From: Anaerolineae bacterium
Lineage (GTDB): Bacteria; Chloroflexota; Anaerolineae; 4572-78; NAK82
DNA: 5,858 nt
Assembly (NCBI GenBank): GCA_030598425.1
Contig: JAUVPY010000199.1
Location: forward strand, 1-5,858
Reading direction: 5' to 3'
Under the pieces are notes generated by a model. That model made no database searches. It saw nothing but the letters and a program-made list of their open reading frames with translations, and was not told where the DNA came from. Below are positions 5,544 to 5,858 of the stretch, one piece after another. The translations under genes and the position numbers were made by a program. Position 1 is the stretch's first letter. Each line of letters begins with the position of its first letter.

Positions 5544-5858
5544 TTAGGCATCTTCCGGTTCTGATGTGGGCAAGCCCAGGCGTTGCATCAAGGTACGATA
5601 GAAGTAGGCCCGGTCTTGCAGGCGGATAAAGCGGCCAACGTGAGGGCTGGCGACGACCTGGACCCAGTCCCCGTCGGCCAGTTCGACCTCAGATTGGCCA
5701 TCCACGGTGAGAATAGCCGTGTGATCGGTGCGCACCACAATGCGCACCATACTCCCCTTGGACAACACAATAGCCCGCTCCAGGCTCAGGTGGGGAGCCA
5801 GGGGAATTAGAAGCATGTTCTTTAATTCAGGCGGCACGATGGGCCCACCGGCGGCCAA
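5544..5858 (-). CDS. nadK: NAD kinase, C-terminal part (5' end outside window)
   Basis: NAD kinase phosphorylates NAD to NADP in the cytoplasm, using ATP or polyphosphate. Only the last 104 residues are present. The reading frame runs off the right edge and its first codon there is TTG, coding Leu inside the protein rather than a start. The visible segment begins with LAAGGPIVPPE, which matches the conserved (S)LSAGGPIV stretch that opens the C-terminal half of the NadK fold. It continues through LIPLAPHLSLERAIVL and DGQSEVELADGDWVQV, which correspond to the family's PICPHTLSNRP-like segment and DGQ...L..GD beta-sandwich region, and ends with the usual aromatic YFYRTLMQRLG tail. Family members are about 280-300 residues, so roughly a third is seen. 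The stop (TAA) lies within or next to the start of the following membrane-protein gene, so the two are probably co-transcribed and coupled. The nearby recN supports the call, since nadK and recN are often neighbours in bacteria. Confidence 0.9.
   Translation of the reverse strand: MAAGGPIVPPELKNMLLIPLAPHLSLERAIVLSKGSMVRIVVRTDHTAILTVDGQSEVELADGDWVQVVASPHVGRFIRLQDRAYFYRTLMQRLGLPTSEPEDA

Overview
All supported genes in this window lie on the minus strand, so the biological order runs from the right edge to the left. It reads: the C-terminal end of nadK (NAD kinase, cut by the window edge), a small zinc-finger/four-helix membrane protein, a Phd/YefM-type antitoxin with its RelE-type toxin, recN, a promoter plus T-box leader, and thrS. 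A long inverted-repeat element lies just beyond the thrS stop. The DNA is moderately GC-rich. NadK near RecN is a common bacterial arrangement. A ThrRS without the N-terminal TGS domain, a T-box on thrS, and a B-box-like membrane protein together would fit a Chloroflexota (Anaerolineae-like) bacterium. That placement is an inference from protein style, not something the sequence proves.

Right part (4985-5858): nadK and the zinc-finger membrane gene are packed end to start and are probably translationally coupled. Middle part (2588-4980): a near-consensus promoter (TTGACA, 17 bp, TATACT) starts 4 bp after the membrane-protein stop and drives the antitoxin. The toxin overlaps the antitoxin by 4 bases, and recN begins 23 bp after the toxin stop with no promoter visible between them. 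recN therefore looks like the third gene of a toxin-antitoxin operon, or depends on read-through from nadK.

Leader region (2146-2587): a second good promoter (TTGACA, 17 bp, TAGACT) is followed by a roughly 300-nt T-box riboswitch. It has recognisable stem I parts, the conserved T-box sequence GGGTGGAACCGCG, competing antiterminator and terminator helices, and a U-run just before the thrS ribosome binding site. Uncharged tRNA-Thr is the expected ligand. The central hairpin of this leader is one of two related 33-bp palindromic repeats; the other abuts the recN stop codon.

Left part (1-360): positions 105-347 form a nested inverted repeat with 16-bp ends, a 16-bp perfect inner arm and a 13-bp perfect core, resembling a MITE or other palindromic intergenic element. 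It has no convincing gene. Positions 1-104 show nothing beyond a weak possible terminator. The least explained items are this element, the repeat pair shared between the T-box leader and the recN end, and the toxin-antitoxin-recN arrangement.
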